Assembly (NCBI GenBank): GCA_016178015.1
Contig: JACOUB010000047.1
Span: 80,935 to 144,934 of the forward strand
Reading direction: 5' to 3'
DNA length: 64,000 nucleotides
Source of the DNA: Methylocystis sp.
Lineage (GTDB): Bacteria > Pseudomonadota > Alphaproteobacteria > Rhizobiales > Beijerinckiaceae
The notes beneath the pieces were generated by a model. It made no database searches, was not told the origin of the DNA, and was given only the letters and a program-made list of their open reading frames with translations. The position numbers were made by a program, and so were the translations under genes. Position 1 is the stretch's first letter, and each line of letters begins with the position of its first letter. Of the stretch, positions 8,675 through 17,995 are shown piece by piece.

Positions 8675-9942
8675 TGACCGAGCCGCATAGCAACCAAGGC
8701 GTCAGACGCAATGAAGGCGTGAGTCAGATCGCGCCCGTGCCGAGAATTTCCGTGCAGGCGTTCTGCGAGACTCCGGATGTCGCCGCGGTCATCAATGGCG
8801 CAGTCGACGATCGCCGCATGGATAAGGCGCATGTCAAGATTCATATGGGCGGAGCTCAGGCGGCCATTGAGGCCTTTCGTTCAGCTTCGACGCCCAATCT
8901 GATCGTGTTGGAGTCGGTCAGTGGTCGCGCGACGCTGATTGAGCAACTGGAGACGCTCTCCGAGTTCTGCGACGCCGGCACGAAAGTGGTGGTCATCGGC
9001 CATGAGAACGACATCGCGCTCTATCGCGATCTGACGTCGCGCGGCGTCAGCGACTACATCGTCGCGCCCTTTGACGTGCTGAGCTTCATTCGTCAAATCT
9101 CCCGCCTTTACGATGTCGCCGCTGGCGGAGATTGTTTTGGCCGGATTATCGCGGTGGCTGGCGCCAAGGGCGGCGTCGGCGCGTCGAGCATCGCTCATAA
9201 TCTCGCGTGGTCGATCGCTCACGATCTTCATTTTCAAACGGTGATCGCCGACCTCGATCTGCCATTCGGCACCACCGGCCTCGATTTCAATCAGGATCCG
9301 CCGCAGGGTATTGCCGACGCCGTCTTCGCGCCTGATCGCGTGGACGCCAATCTTGTCGACCGCTTGCTGTCGAAATGCAGTGAAACACTGAGCATTCTCG
9401 CGGCGCCGGCGACGCTCGATCGCCTATACGATTTTCCGGAGACCGCTTTCGACGCACTCATCGACATTTTGCGTTCGACCACCCCATGTACGGTGCTTGA
9501 CGTTCCGCATCAATGGACCGCATGGACGCGTCGCGTCGTGGTCGCCGCGGACGAGGTGGTTATCGTCGCCAGTCCGGACCTCGCCAATCTGCGCAACGCC
9601 AAGATCTTGTTCGATGCTTTGCGCCAGGCGCGGCCCAACGACCATATTCCGCGCGTCGTCTTGAATTGTGTCGGCGTGCCGCGGCGGCCCGAAATCGCCG
9701 TGAATGATTTCTCCAAGGCGATCGAGACGGCGCTGGCGGCTGTCATTCCCTTCGAGCCGAGGCTGTTTGGCACCGCCGCGAACAACGGACAGATGCTCGC
9801 CGAAGTGGAGAATGGCGGTAAGATCGTCGAAGCCTTAAACGAGCTCGGCCGTTCCCTGATGGGCAAGGCCGGGGTTGGCGGGGACAAGAAGTCGCTGCTG
9901 CAGCCCTTGCTGGCCTGGGTTTCCCGCAAGAAGGCTGGCTGA
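8674..9942 (+). CDS. cpaE: CpaE/TadZ, MinD-like pilus localisation ATPase
   Basis: 422 residues. The first 130 residues resemble a receiver-like domain (ISVQAFCETPDVAAVI, KVVVIGHENDIALYRDLTSRG). A ParA/MinD ATPase domain follows with deviant Walker A AGAKGGVGASSIAHNLAW at about 165, ADLDLPFGTTGLDFNQDP for switch I and VVIVASPDLANLRNAK further on. CpaE/TadZ proteins place the pilus machine at the cell pole. The ATG at 8674 overlaps the cpaD stop; cpaF starts 36 bp downstream. Confidence 0.92.
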   Translation: MTEPHSNQGVRRNEGVSQIAPVPRISVQAFCETPDVAAVINGAVDDRRMDKAHVKIHMGGAQAAIEAFRSASTPNLIVLESVSGRATLIEQLETLSEFCDAGTKVVVIGHENDIALYRDLTSRGVSDYIVAPFDVLSFIRQISRLYDVAAGGDCFGRIIAVAGAKGGVGASSIAHNLAWSIAHDLHFQTVIADLDLPFGTTGLDFNQDPPQGIADAVFAPDRVDANLVDRLLSKCSETLSILAAPATLDRLYDFPETAFDALIDILRSTTPCTVLDVPHQWTAWTRRVVVAADEVVIVASPDLANLRNAKILFDALRQARPNDHIPRVVLNCVGVPRRPEIAVNDFSKAIETALAAVIPFEPRLFGTAANNGQMLAEVENGGKIVEALNELGRSLMGKAGVGGDKKSLLQPLLAWVSRKKAG

Positions 9943-9977
9943 GAAGCAAGCCCGCGAAATTTTCTGGGATTGAACGA

Positions 9978-11429
9978 ATGTTCGGGAAACGGAAGAGCGT
10001 CGACGAAACGGGAGCCGCGAGCGTACGGAAGGCTCAGGCGGCGCCGACGCCCGCGTCCGAGCGTCAGTTTTCCGCTTCCGTGCAGACGGAAAGCCATCAG
10101 CCGCCTGCTTCCCGTGTCGCGATTGCCACCGAGCAGAAGAAGTCCGAAGACTATTACGTTACCAAGGGCGCCATCTTCGGCGCGCTGATCGAAGCTATCG
10201 ATCTCGCGCAGCTCGCCAAACTCGATCCCGACAACGCTCGCGAGGAAATTCGCGACATCGTCAACGAAATCATCTCGATCAAGAACGTGGTCATGTCGAT
10301 TTCCGAGCAGGAGGAACTGCTCGACGACATCTGCAACGACGTGTTGGGTTACGGGCCGCTTGAGCCTCTGCTGGCGCGCGACGACATCGACGATATCATG
10401 GTCAACGGCGCGTTGAAGACCTACATCGAAGTCGGCGGCAAGATTCAGCTGACCGCCATTCGCTTCCGCGACAACTCCCAGCTCATGAACATATGTCAGC
10501 GCATCGTCAGTCAGGTCGGCCGCCGGGTCGACGACTCGTCGCCCATCTGCGACGCGCGTTTGGCCGACGGCTCGCGCGTCAACGTCATTGCGCCTCCCTT
10601 GGCGATCGACGGTCCCGCGCTCACCATTCGTAAGTTCAAGAAGGACAAGCTGACGCTGGATCAGTTGATCCGCTACGGCTCCATATCGCGCGAGGGCGGC
10701 GAGGTCTTGAAGATCATCAGCCGCGTGCGCTGCAACGTGCTGATTTCCGGCGGCACCGGCTCCGGCAAGACGACCTTGCTCAACTGCTTGGCCAACTACA
10801 TCGAAGGCGACGAGCGGGTCGTGACCTGCGAGGACGCGGCCGAACTCCAGTTGCAGCAACCGCATGTGGTGCGTCTCGAAACGCGGCCGCCGAATCTCGA
10901 GGGGCAGGGCGCGGTCACCATGCGCGATCTCGTGAAGAACTGTCTTCGCATGCGTCCCGAACGCATCATCGTCGGCGAGGTCCGCGGACCGGAAGCGTTC
11001 GACTTGTTGCAAGCGATGAATACTGGTCACGACGGATCAATGGGGACGCTGCACGCCAATTCGCCGCGCGAGGCGATGGGGCGTCTCGAGTCGATGATCA
11101 CCATGGGTGGTTTTTCGCTGCCGGCGCAAACCATTCGCAACATGATCGTCGCGTCGATAGACATCATCGTCCAAGCGGCTCGCCTTCGCGACGGCTCACG
11201 CCGCATCACCCACATCACCGAGGTTCTCGGAATGGAGGGCGACGTCGTCACGATGCAGGATCTGTTCGTCTATGAGATCCAAGGCGAGGACGCCAACGGC
11301 AAGATCATCGGACGTCATAAGTCGACGGGCATCGGTCGGCCGCAATTCTGGGAGCGCGCGCGCTACTATGGCGAAGAAGAGCATCTCGCGGCCGCGCTCG
11401 ACGCGGCAGTGGTCGTGGATCCTGAATAA
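9978..11429 (+). CDS. cpaF: CpaF/TadA secretion ATPase
   Basis: 483 residues. Hexameric type II/IV secretion ATPase that powers Tad pilus assembly. An N-terminal all-alpha region (residues about 50-150) leads to the RecA core with Walker [19 protein letters not shown] at about 255, Asp box [10 protein letters not shown], Walker [20 protein letters not shown] at about 330 and His box [13 protein letters not shown]. All catalytic motifs are intact. The frame ends 20 bp before tadB, so it belongs to the cpa/tad operon. Confidence 0.95.
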   Translation: MFGKRKSVDETGAASVRKAQAAPTPASERQFSASVQTESHQPPASRVAIATEQKKSEDYYVTKGAIFGALIEAIDLAQLAKLDPDNAREEIRDIVNEIISIKNVVMSISEQEELLDDICNDVLGYGPLEPLLARDDIDDIMVNGALKTYIEVGGKIQLTAIRFRDNSQLMNICQRIVSQVGRRVDDSSPICDARLADGSRVNVIAPPLAIDGPALTIRKFKKDKLTLDQLIRYGSISREGGEVLKIISRVRCNVLISGGTGSGKTTLLNCLANYIEGDERVVTCEDAAELQLQQPHVVRLETRPPNLEGQGAVTMRDLVKNCLRMRPERIIVGEVRGPEAFDLLQAMNTGHDGSMGTLHANSPREAMGRLESMITMGGFSLPAQTIRNMIVASIDIIVQAARLRDGSRRITHITEVLGMEGDVVTMQDLFVYEIQGEDANGKIIGRHKSTGIGRPQFWERARYYGEEEHLAAALDAAVVVDPE

Positions 11430-11449
11430 AGGCGAGCGGAGGCGCAACC

Positions 11450-12430
11450 ATGGATCAACATCCGGTCATCATCGCAGGTTTGATCACGGTCATGGTCGCC
11501 GGCGGCATGTACGCGTTGGTCTATCCCTATCTTTCGGGTGACATCAAGGCGCAGAAGCGCGCGGCGTCCTTGATCACGTCTGCCGATCGCGGCGGCGGAA
11601 GCAGGGTTTCCGATCCGGCCAAGCGCCGTAAGATGATCTCCGAGAACTTGAAGGACATCGAGGCGCAGAACAAGAAGCCCAAGAAGAGGGTGTCGGTCGA
11701 ACAGCGGATCGCTCAAGCCGGCCTGAACGTGTCGCGGCGGTCGTTCTTCATCGGGTCCGCCCTGTTCGCCCTAATGATGACGCTCGTCTTGTTGATGATC
11801 AACAACAATCCGCTCGTCGTTGTGGGCGGCGGGGCCGCCTCGCTATTGGGCGCGCCCGACTGGGTGCTGCGGTTCTTGCGCAAACGCCGCATGGCGAAAT
11901 TCATCGACGAGTTTCCCGGCGCCGTCGACATCATCGTGCGCGGCGTCAAGGCGGGTCTTCCGGTCGGCGATTGCTTTCGCACGATCGCTAATGAGACGCC
12001 GGAGCCAGTGCGCGGCGAATTTCGGAAGATCATCGAATCGACGGCGATGGGGTTAACGATCGGCGAAGCGACCGAGCGCTTCGCCGAGCGCGTTCCGGTG
12101 TCGGAGGCTTCATTTTTTGCCATTGTCATCAGTATTCAGCAGAAGTCCGGCGGGAATCTGGCCGAGGCGCTCGGCAATCTTTCCGCCGTGTTGCGCGATC
12201 GCAAGAAGATGCAGGGAAAGATTAAGGCGATGTCCTCGGAGGCCAAGGCTTCGGCAGGCATCATCGGCAGCTTGCCGTTCCTCGTCGGCGGGGCCGTCTG
12301 GCTCACCACGCCGAGTTATATGATGATCTTGTTCACCACCGGCGTCGGCAAGGCGATCGTGGCCGGCAGTCTCGTCTGGATGGCGATCGGGGTCGCCATC
12401 ATGAAGAAAATGATCAGTTTCGACTTCTGA
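11450..12430 (+). CDS. tadB: TadB inner-membrane platform protein
   Basis: 326 residues. One N-terminal helix (VIIAGLITVMVAGGMYALVYPYL), a basic cytoplasmic stretch, two helices around residues 103-140, a type II secretion F domain (FPGAVDIIVRGVKAGLPVGD, GGNLAEALGNLSAVLRDRKK) and C-terminal helices (SYMMILFTTGVGKAIVAGSL). TadB and TadC together form the platform on which CpaF acts. Start follows GGCGAGCGGAGGCGCAACC. Normal length. Confidence 0.93.
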   Translation: MDQHPVIIAGLITVMVAGGMYALVYPYLSGDIKAQKRAASLITSADRGGGSRVSDPAKRRKMISENLKDIEAQNKKPKKRVSVEQRIAQAGLNVSRRSFFIGSALFALMMTLVLLMINNNPLVVVGGGAASLLGAPDWVLRFLRKRRMAKFIDEFPGAVDIIVRGVKAGLPVGDCFRTIANETPEPVRGEFRKIIESTAMGLTIGEATERFAERVPVSEASFFAIVISIQQKSGGNLAEALGNLSAVLRDRKKMQGKIKAMSSEAKASAGIIGSLPFLVGGAVWLTTPSYMMILFTTGVGKAIVAGSLVWMAIGVAIMKKMISFDF

Positions 12431-12502
12431 GTGAGGGCCGCTTCTTTAAGGCGTCGCGCATGATCGCAACAGGTCGCAGCAGGCAGTGAGAGAACGAGCG
12501 TC

Positions 12503-13474
12503 ATGATCGACGAGATCATCAAGGATGCGCGCAACGTGCAGCTGATCGTCAGCCTGCTGGTCGCCGTGGCGGTCGTTGCGACGATGCTCACGTTGGGGAT
12601 GCGGTTCTTGAGCTCGGATACATTGGCGCGGCGCATGAAGAGCGTGGCGAACGAGCGTGAGCGGATCAGGGTGCGTGAACGGGCCGCCCAGGCCAACAAC
12701 AAGTCTCTGCGCCAGCAGCCTAAAGTCTATATGAAGCAGATCGTCGACAGGTTCTCGCTGTCGACTTGGCTGAATACGGAAGACTCGAAGATGAAACTGG
12801 CTTCTGCCGGTTTTCGGGGACCTCAGGCGGAGGTGGCGTTTCTATTTTTCCGTCTCGTCACGCCGATCGCCTTCTTGCTGCTATCCCTATTCTACCTGTT
12901 TGTGCTCGACCGTCACGACTGGTCGTTCATGATCAGGCTCGCCGCCGTGATCGGGGCGACTTACGTCGGGATCAAGGCGCCGGAGATCTTCATCAGCAAC
13001 GCCATCTCCAGACGTCAACAGACCATGCGGCTGGCGTTTCCGGATGCGCTCGATCTGATGCTGATCTGTGTCGAATCCGGCATGTCGATCGAGCACGCTT
13101 TTCGCAAGGTTGGCCAAGAAATCGGCGTGCAATCGGCGCCGCTCGCCGAGGAATTCGCGTTGGCGACAGCTGAGTTGTCCTATTTGCCGGATCGGCGGAT
13201 GGCCTATCAGAACCTTGCGACGCGCACCGGTCTCGACACCGTCAAACACATATCGACTGTTCTCATTCAGGCGGAAAAATACGGCACGCCGCTTGGCAAG
13301 GCGCTGCGTGTCACCGCGCAGGAAAGTCGCGACCAGCGCATGATGGCGGCCGAGCAAAAGGCCGCTGCGTTGCCGCCCAAACTCACCGTCCCGATGATCT
13401 TATTCTTCCTGCCGGTGTTGTTGGCCGTCGTGATGGCGCCGGCGGTCATTCAGGTGATGAAGGCGGTAGGGTGA
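12503..13474 (+). CDS. tadC: TadC inner-membrane platform protein
   Basis: 323 residues, paralogue of TadB. N-terminal helix (LIVSLLVAVAVVATMLTLGM), two mid helices (TPIAFLLLSLFYLFVL and MIRLAAVIGATYVGI), the F domain (FPDALDLMLICVESGMSIEHAF, EKYGTPLGKALRVTAQESRD) and a last helix (LTVPMILFFLPVLLAVVMAP). Last gene of the plus-strand cpa/tad run. No TadE, TadF or TadG pseudopilin gene is in this window. Confidence 0.93.
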   Translation: MIDEIIKDARNVQLIVSLLVAVAVVATMLTLGMRFLSSDTLARRMKSVANERERIRVRERAAQANNKSLRQQPKVYMKQIVDRFSLSTWLNTEDSKMKLASAGFRGPQAEVAFLFFRLVTPIAFLLLSLFYLFVLDRHDWSFMIRLAAVIGATYVGIKAPEIFISNAISRRQQTMRLAFPDALDLMLICVESGMSIEHAFRKVGQEIGVQSAPLAEEFALATAELSYLPDRRMAYQNLATRTGLDTVKHISTVLIQAEKYGTPLGKALRVTAQESRDQRMMAAEQKAAALPPKLTVPMILFFLPVLLAVVMAPAVIQVMKAVG

Positions 13475-13544
13475 GACAGCGCGGATTGCTCCCTCGCCCC
13501 GCTCGCTGGGAGAGGCGATGGCCGGCCTTGCGCGTCGCGTTTGA

Positions 13545-14399
13545 TCAGCGCTCCGCGTCGGCGTCAGCTTGGCGCCGGCGCCCTGGCGCGTCGGCGTTCG
13601 CTTTGGCGCCGGCGGCGTCGAGATTTTGAATCTCCCGCCACGTGTTCGATTGCGAGATCATCTGGCGGATCGAGGCGACGTTGGCGGCCGCGTCGATCGG
13701 CGGAAGATCGCGTCGCGACCACTCCTCGGCTTGGGCGAATTTGCCTTCGAGGGCGAGAACGAGAGCGAGATTTTGGCGCACCCGCATGTCGGCTTGCGGT
13801 TGCTGGGCGGCCAACAGCAGCGTTTGCTCGGCGCGCGGAAGCTCTCGCGACAAGGCATAGGACAAGCCGAGATTGGAGAGCACGGTCGACTCGTTTGGCC
13901 TTATCTTCAGGGCGGATTCGTAGTAGTTGCGGGCATCCTCGTGGGCGCCGAGCTGGTCGGCGATCGAGCCTTGGGCCGACAGCACCGACCAATCCGGCCG
14001 CTCCGGCGTGTGCGCTTTGCTCAAGACGTCGGCCGCTTCCTTGAGCCGGCCCGCGTCGGCCAACGCCTTGCCATAGGCGGCGAGCACTTTGAGGTCTTCG
14101 GGATTTTGGATCGCCGCCCCTTGCAACACGGCGACGGCCTGTGCGTTCTGACCCAACGCATGCAGCGCCCGCGCATAGGTGAGCGCGATGGTCTTATCTT
14201 TGGGGCGAGCATCGTAGCGTCGTCCCCAATCCTCGGCGAAGCGCCGCAATTCGCCTTCTTCCGTCGGCAGCTTGGCATTGGCGCTCAGGCCGATCGAGCC
14301 GGTCACGTCGTTAAAGGTTTTGTTGCAGCCGCCAAGACCGAGCAGCGCAGCGACAGAAAACGCCATGGCGAGGAGAGAGGGCGAGGCAGCCTTGGTCAC
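13545..14399 (-). CDS. tadD: TadD-like TPR lipoprotein
   Basis: 284 residues on the minus strand, convergent with tadC. The N-terminus (MTKAASPSLLAMAFSVAALLGLGGCNK) is a lipoprotein signal with lipobox GLGGC. The body is TPR repeats, for example ALTYARALHALGQNAQAVAVL, KVLAAYGKALADAGRLKEAA and STVLSNLGLSYALSRELPRA. TadD lipoproteins support Tad pilus assembly. Usually it is co-directional with tadC; here it is flipped. An equally long open frame on the other strand (13569-14423) is its shadow. Confidence 0.85.
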   Translation of the reverse strand: MTKAASPSLLAMAFSVAALLGLGGCNKTFNDVTGSIGLSANAKLPTEEGELRRFAEDWGRRYDARPKDKTIALTYARALHALGQNAQAVAVLQGAAIQNPEDLKVLAAYGKALADAGRLKEAADVLSKAHTPERPDWSVLSAQGSIADQLGAHEDARNYYESALKIRPNESTVLSNLGLSYALSRELPRAEQTLLLAAQQPQADMRVRQNLALVLALEGKFAQAEEWSRRDLPPIDAAANVASIRQMISQSNTWREIQNLDAAGAKANADAPGRRRQADADAER

Positions 14400-14484
14400 G
14401 GCGCAGCTTTCCGTTCTCGTTAAAGAAGCTCGGAGTCAGCAATAAAGCGTTAACCCTAATGGTTGCTTAACGAGTCGTGGCGGG

Positions 14485-14661
14485 CCGGCCTTGTTGTTGC
14501 GGCGCTTCGTCGCCGACCCTGCCGCTTGGGCGCATTTCGACGTCTATTGCTGGAATGGCGCGGCGCGGCCAGGGCATCCGGAAGGCGGGGATATACAGGT
14601 CGCCCGGCTGCTCTATGATCTCGTCGAGCGGCGGGCGGGGCAGGGGAGCATGGCATCGTGA
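14485..14661 (+). pseudogene. 3' remnant of a leucyl aminopeptidase (M17) gene
   Basis: The frame ending in TGA at 14659-14661 reads LLLRRFVADPAAWAHFDVYC followed by WNGAARPGHPEGG and LLYDLV. This is the extreme C-terminus of M17 leucyl aminopeptidases (pattern FV...AWAH.D.Y.WN..ARPG.PEGG). The frame has a stop at about 14443 and no credible start, so at least 400 residues are missing. The end overlaps the GTG start of the C40 peptidase gene by GTGA, the coupling expected for a former operon. The join with the tadD upstream region lies near 14450-14485, so the pilus cluster edge is probably a deletion or insertion scar. Confidence 0.75.
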
Positions 14662-15536
14662 GCGCCAATTTCGACCGACGCTTGACGCCGGCCCGCGCCG
14701 ATCTCGCCGCGCGTCATCTCGAGGGTCAAGTCGCCGCCGAGCGCTTCGTCGATGGCGTCCTGATGCAGGTGAAGGACGGCGTCGCCGACGTAAAGCGCGA
14801 GCCGCGCCCGGACGCGCCGCTCGACACGCAGGTTCTTTATGGCGAACGGCTGACCGTTTACGACGAAGAGGAGGGCTGGGCGTTCGCGCAGCTCGAACGC
14901 GATCATTATGTCGGCTGGGTCGCCGCCAACGTGCTGTGGCGCGAGATCAACAAGCCGACGCATCGCTTATGCGCGCCGCGCAGCTTTGTTTATCCGCGCC
15001 CCAACATCAAGGAGCCGCCGCTGCTGGCGCTGCCGCTCGGCGCCGAACTGGAGATCGTCGGCGACGAGGGCGCCTTCGCCGTCACCAGCGAAGGCGGCTT
15101 GGTTTTTCGCGCCCATCTGGTCGGCGTGGGCGAGCCGGTCGCGGATTTCGTCTCTGTGGCCGAAACGCTGCTCGGCGCGCCTTATCTGTGGGGCGGCAAG
15201 ACATCGCTCGGCGTCGATTGCTCCGGGCTCGTGCAGGCCTCGCTGCTGCTCGCCGGCGTCGACGCGCCGCGCGACACCGACCTGCAAGAGGCGGCGCTCG
15301 GCGAGACGTTGGAGGAGGGCGCGGCTCTCCAACGCGGCGATCTCGTCTTCTGGAGAGGGCATGTCGGAATCATGCGCGACGGCGCGACGCTCCTGCACGC
15401 CAACGCCACGCATATGCTGGTTTCCAGCGAGCCGTTGCAAGACGTGCGCGCCCGCAATTTGCGCTCCGGCGCGGGGCCGGTCACCAGCATCAGACGTCTT
15501 TCTCGAACCATCGACGAGAGGCGCCGCGGCGCCTAA
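14658..15536 (+). CDS. NlpC/P60 (C40) peptidase with SH3-like N-terminus
   Basis: 292 residues starting at a GTG that overlaps the stop of the aminopeptidase remnant. Residues about 30-150 look like two bacterial SH3-like segments (LYGERLTVYDEEEGWAFAQL, HYVGWV). The C-terminal NlpC/P60 domain has the catalytic Cys in LGVDCSGLVQ and the His in FWRGHVGIM. No obvious signal peptide. These enzymes cut D-Glu-diaminopimelate bonds of peptidoglycan peptides, probably in muropeptide recycling together with a leucyl aminopeptidase, which in this strain is broken at this locus. Confidence 0.88.
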   Translation: MSANFDRRLTPARADLAARHLEGQVAAERFVDGVLMQVKDGVADVKREPRPDAPLDTQVLYGERLTVYDEEEGWAFAQLERDHYVGWVAANVLWREINKPTHRLCAPRSFVYPRPNIKEPPLLALPLGAELEIVGDEGAFAVTSEGGLVFRAHLVGVGEPVADFVSVAETLLGAPYLWGGKTSLGVDCSGLVQASLLLAGVDAPRDTDLQEAALGETLEEGAALQRGDLVFWRGHVGIMRDGATLLHANATHMLVSSEPLQDVRARNLRSGAGPVTSIRRLSRTIDERRRGA

Positions 15537-15579
15537 ATATCGAAGCGCGGATGGCGGCGTTCGCGGCGGGGAGGCGCGC

Positions 15580-16617
15580 ATGATCTTCCGGCAAATGTTC
15601 GACAGCGTGTCCTGCACCTATAGCTACCTGCTCGCCGGCCGGCGCGGCGGCGAGGCGCTGATGATCGATCCGGTGCTGGAGAAAGTCGATCGCTACATCC
15701 AGTTGTTGCGCGAGCTCGACCTCAAGCTGGTCAAGGCCATTGATACGCACACGCATGCCGACCACATCACCGGCCTCGGAGCGCTTCGCGATCGAACGCG
15801 CTGCATTACGGTGATGGGCGAGCAAAGCGGCGTCGACGTCGTCTCGATGCGCGTTCGCGACGGAGAGCGCATCGACATCGAGGGCGTGGACCTCGAGGCC
15901 GTTTACACGCCCGGACACACGAACGATTCGTACAGTTTCTTGATGCCGGACCGCGTCTTCAGCGGCGACACCTTGCTGATCCGCGGCACCGGCCGCACCG
16001 ACTTCCAGAACGGCGATCCGCGCGCCGAATACCAATCCCTATTCGGACGGCTGCTCAAGCTGCCGGAGGCAACGCTCGTTTACCCGGCGCACGATTACAA
16101 GGGCGACACGGTGAGCACGATCGGCGAGGAACGGGCGTTCAATCCGCGCCTGCAGGTCAAGTCGATCGACGAATACGTCGACATCATGAACAGCCTGCAC
16201 TTGCCAAATCCCAAGATGATGGACGTGGCCGTGCCGGCCAACATGCGGATCGGCCTGCGGCAGGAGGAAATCGCGCGGCGCGGCTGGGCGCTTGCGCCGG
16301 ACCAGGCGCTCGGCCTCGTCGGGCGGGCGGACATCGCGCTGATCGACTTGCGCGAGCCGCACGAACGCGAGGCGCAAGGCGCCATCCCGGGCTCGATCTC
16401 GGCGCCTTACCCCCAGTTGGACGACAATCTGCGTCCCGGCGGCAGGCTCCGCGAGCTGGCCGCGGACCCTGACAAGCGCCTGGTCTTCTATTGCGCTTTC
16501 GGCGAGCGCTCGGCGATGGCGGTCGAGGCCGCGCAAAGCGCCGGCTTATCCTCGGCCCGCCACATCGAGGGCGGTATCGACGCCTGGAAAAAGGCGAAGG
16601 GACCGGTCGTTCACTGA
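15580..16617 (+). CDS. Persulfide dioxygenase (ETHE1-like) fused to rhodanese
   Basis: 345 residues from an ATG after GGGGAGGCGCGC. Residues 1-230: metallo-beta-lactamase fold with THTHADHITG (HxHxDH iron site), YTPGHTNDSYSF, VFSGDTLLI and VYPAHDYKG, the ETHE1-type persulfide dioxygenase pattern. Residues about 245-345: rhodanese domain with DLREPHEREAQGAIPGS and the active-site Cys loop FYCAFGERS. Such fusions oxidise glutathione persulfide and transfer sulfane sulfur in sulfide detoxification. No BigR-type repressor is adjacent. Its 3' end overlaps the convergent CopG-like gene by 7 bp. Confidence 0.88.
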   Translation: MIFRQMFDSVSCTYSYLLAGRRGGEALMIDPVLEKVDRYIQLLRELDLKLVKAIDTHTHADHITGLGALRDRTRCITVMGEQSGVDVVSMRVRDGERIDIEGVDLEAVYTPGHTNDSYSFLMPDRVFSGDTLLIRGTGRTDFQNGDPRAEYQSLFGRLLKLPEATLVYPAHDYKGDTVSTIGEERAFNPRLQVKSIDEYVDIMNSLHLPNPKMMDVAVPANMRIGLRQEEIARRGWALAPDQALGLVGRADIALIDLREPHEREAQGAIPGSISAPYPQLDDNLRPGGRLRELAADPDKRLVFYCAFGERSAMAVEAAQSAGLSSARHIEGGIDAWKKAKGPVVH

Positions 16618-16889
16618 TGGCTGCTCCCGGCGCGCCGCTTCGGCTCGCGCACCGCTTTCTCGAGAGCCATGCGGATGAATCTTTGATAGGGGATGCCGAT
16701 GCGCGTGGCGCGATCGCGCACGGCGTCGAGCAGCTGCTCGGGCAGACGGAGATTGACGGCCTTGTCCTTGCGTTTGAGTTCGAAACGCATGGGAACCAAG
16801 CCGGAGAGGTCATATTCGGCAAGGTCGGCGTTTGCGACGAACGCCTCGGCCTCGGCGTCACTTTTCAACGTCGGGAGCTTCTTTTTCAT
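16611..16889 (-). CDS. CopG/BrnA-type antitoxin, apparently orphan
   Basis: 92 residues from the ATG at 16889. The sequence LKSDAEAEAFVANADLAEYD, then VPMRFELKRKDKAVNLRLPE and GIPYQRFIRMALEKAV, matches the CopG antitoxin family that pairs with BrnT-type toxins (ribbon-helix-helix at the C-terminus). The toxin normally lies just upstream, but 16890-17240 has no recognisable toxin frame. A small inverted repeat CTACA-N6-TGTAG (16900-16915) just before the start could be the autoregulatory operator. An orphan antitoxin or a distant partner are both possible. Confidence 0.75.
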   Translation of the reverse strand: MKKKLPTLKSDAEAEAFVANADLAEYDLSGLVPMRFELKRKDKAVNLRLPEQLLDAVRDRATRIGIPYQRFIRMALEKAVREPKRRAGSSHQ

Positions 16890-16915
16890 AATAGGCGGCC
16901 TACAATTTTGTGTAG

Positions 16916-17239
16916 ACAAATGTCAATAAGTTGCTTGTCGTCGCTGGTCCGGCCGTCCTCACCGGCGCATCGCCAACGATCGCCGAGCCGGAAAGGCGAC
17001 AGTGCGGCTCCTTTTCGCAATTATCTTCCGCATGCGGCAAGCCCTTGAAAAGGCGGGGGCCGCGGCTGGATGCGAAAGGCTTGAGATATGCACGGCGGGC
17101 GCAATGTCGGCTTTCTTGGGAACTACGGACGAGGAGGACAACGGGGGGCTTCGTCTGACCCATGCGCAACATCCGAGCACGGCAGCGCCGGTCCGGCGGT
17201 GAGGCCAATAGGGCGGATGCCGTACCAAAAATGACCGAG
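16916..17239. other. Intergenic region without a recognised gene
   Basis: About 320 bp between the CopG-like gene and the Sel1-repeat gene. Several short open frames exist on both strands (up to about 100 codons) but none has a good RBS or recognisable sequence. It might be the decayed place of the missing toxin gene; I see nothing in it that proves this. Confidence 0.3.
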
Positions 17240-17971
17240 CTATCGTTCCGACTTTGGCTTCCACTCGCGTGCGAGCTTCTGCGCCTCGGCTATCTGGGCA
17301 GGGCTCATCTTGGCGGCGACGGCGGCGCGGCCCTGCGCGGCCAACTTGCGAATATCTGCGTTCGTCTCATCACTCGGGCTTAATTGGGAAACGGCAAGGT
17401 TGAACCACTTGTGCGCCTCTACATAGTCTTGGGGCACGCCGTGGCCGTCTCTGTACATGGTCCCAAGGAATGACTGGGCGTAGGCGTTGCCTTGGTCCGC
17501 AGCCTTACGATACCACTTCACCGCCTGCGCGTAGTTCTGCGGCACGCCCATGCCTTTGCTGGACATGAATCCGAGTTCGTGCTGCGCATCGGCGTTGCCC
17601 TGGTCCGCAGCCTTACGATACCACTTCACCGCCTCCGCGTAGTTCTGCGGCACGCCCACGCCTTCACCGTATATGAACCCGAGCCTAGACTGCGCTTCGG
17701 TGTGGCCTTGGTCCGCAGCCTTACGATACCACTTTATCCCCTCAGCGAGATTCTGCGGCACGCCCTCGCCTTTATTGTACATATTTCCGAGAAGGAACTG
17801 GGCGGCAGCGTCGCCTTTGTCAGCCAGCGAACTAAGGAGCCGCAGAGCAGTCGCGTAGTCGCCTCTGTCATACGCAGAGTTAGCATCTTCGAACGGGCCA
17901 GCGGCCAAGGGGGCAGCAAAGCTCGACACCAGAATGATGGTGGTGAGGACGCGTTTGAGTGCAAGCTTCAT
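17240..17971 (-). CDS. Secreted Sel1-repeat protein
   Basis: 243 residues. Signal peptide (KRVLTTIILVSSFAAPLAAG) then five to six Sel1-like repeats of 36 residues with the consensus GVPQNYAEAVKWYRKAADQG; the middle repeats are nearly identical at DNA level (about 17490-17750), which suggests recent duplication or gene conversion. Ends with a charged helix (AAKMSPAQIAEAQKLAREWK) typical of this family. Sel1 proteins are periplasmic adaptors of unknown partner. It lies 24 bp downstream of, and co-directional with, the unknown gene at 17996. Confidence 0.88.
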   Translation of the reverse strand: MKLALKRVLTTIILVSSFAAPLAAGPFEDANSAYDRGDYATALRLLSSLADKGDAAAQFLLGNMYNKGEGVPQNLAEGIKWYRKAADQGHTEAQSRLGFIYGEGVGVPQNYAEAVKWYRKAADQGNADAQHELGFMSSKGMGVPQNYAQAVKWYRKAADQGNAYAQSFLGTMYRDGHGVPQDYVEAHKWFNLAVSQLSPSDETNADIRKLAAQGRAAVAAKMSPAQIAEAQKLAREWKPKSER

Positions 17972-17995
17972 AGTCTGTGACCTTCGGACCGCTTA

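Noticed and set aside
9510..11030. 506-codon minus-strand frame opposite cpaE/cpaF
   Set aside because: Shadow of clear pilus genes; no motif.
13569..14423. 284-codon plus-strand frame opposite tadD
   Set aside because: The minus strand has a lipoprotein signal and TPR repeats and fits the tad locus; the plus frame shows no domain.
14440..14480. TTAAC-rich stretch considered as CtrA binding site
   Set aside because: The TTAA half-sites are not spaced by seven bases, so the CtrA consensus is not met.
16920..17208. Minus-strand frame as the BrnT-type toxin partner of the CopG-like antitoxin
   Set aside because: The translation shows no BrnT features and no RBS; the antitoxin is reported as orphan.
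17490..17750. Repeated 108-bp blocks considered as intergenic repeats
   Set aside because: They encode successive Sel1 repeats of the gene at 17240-17971.
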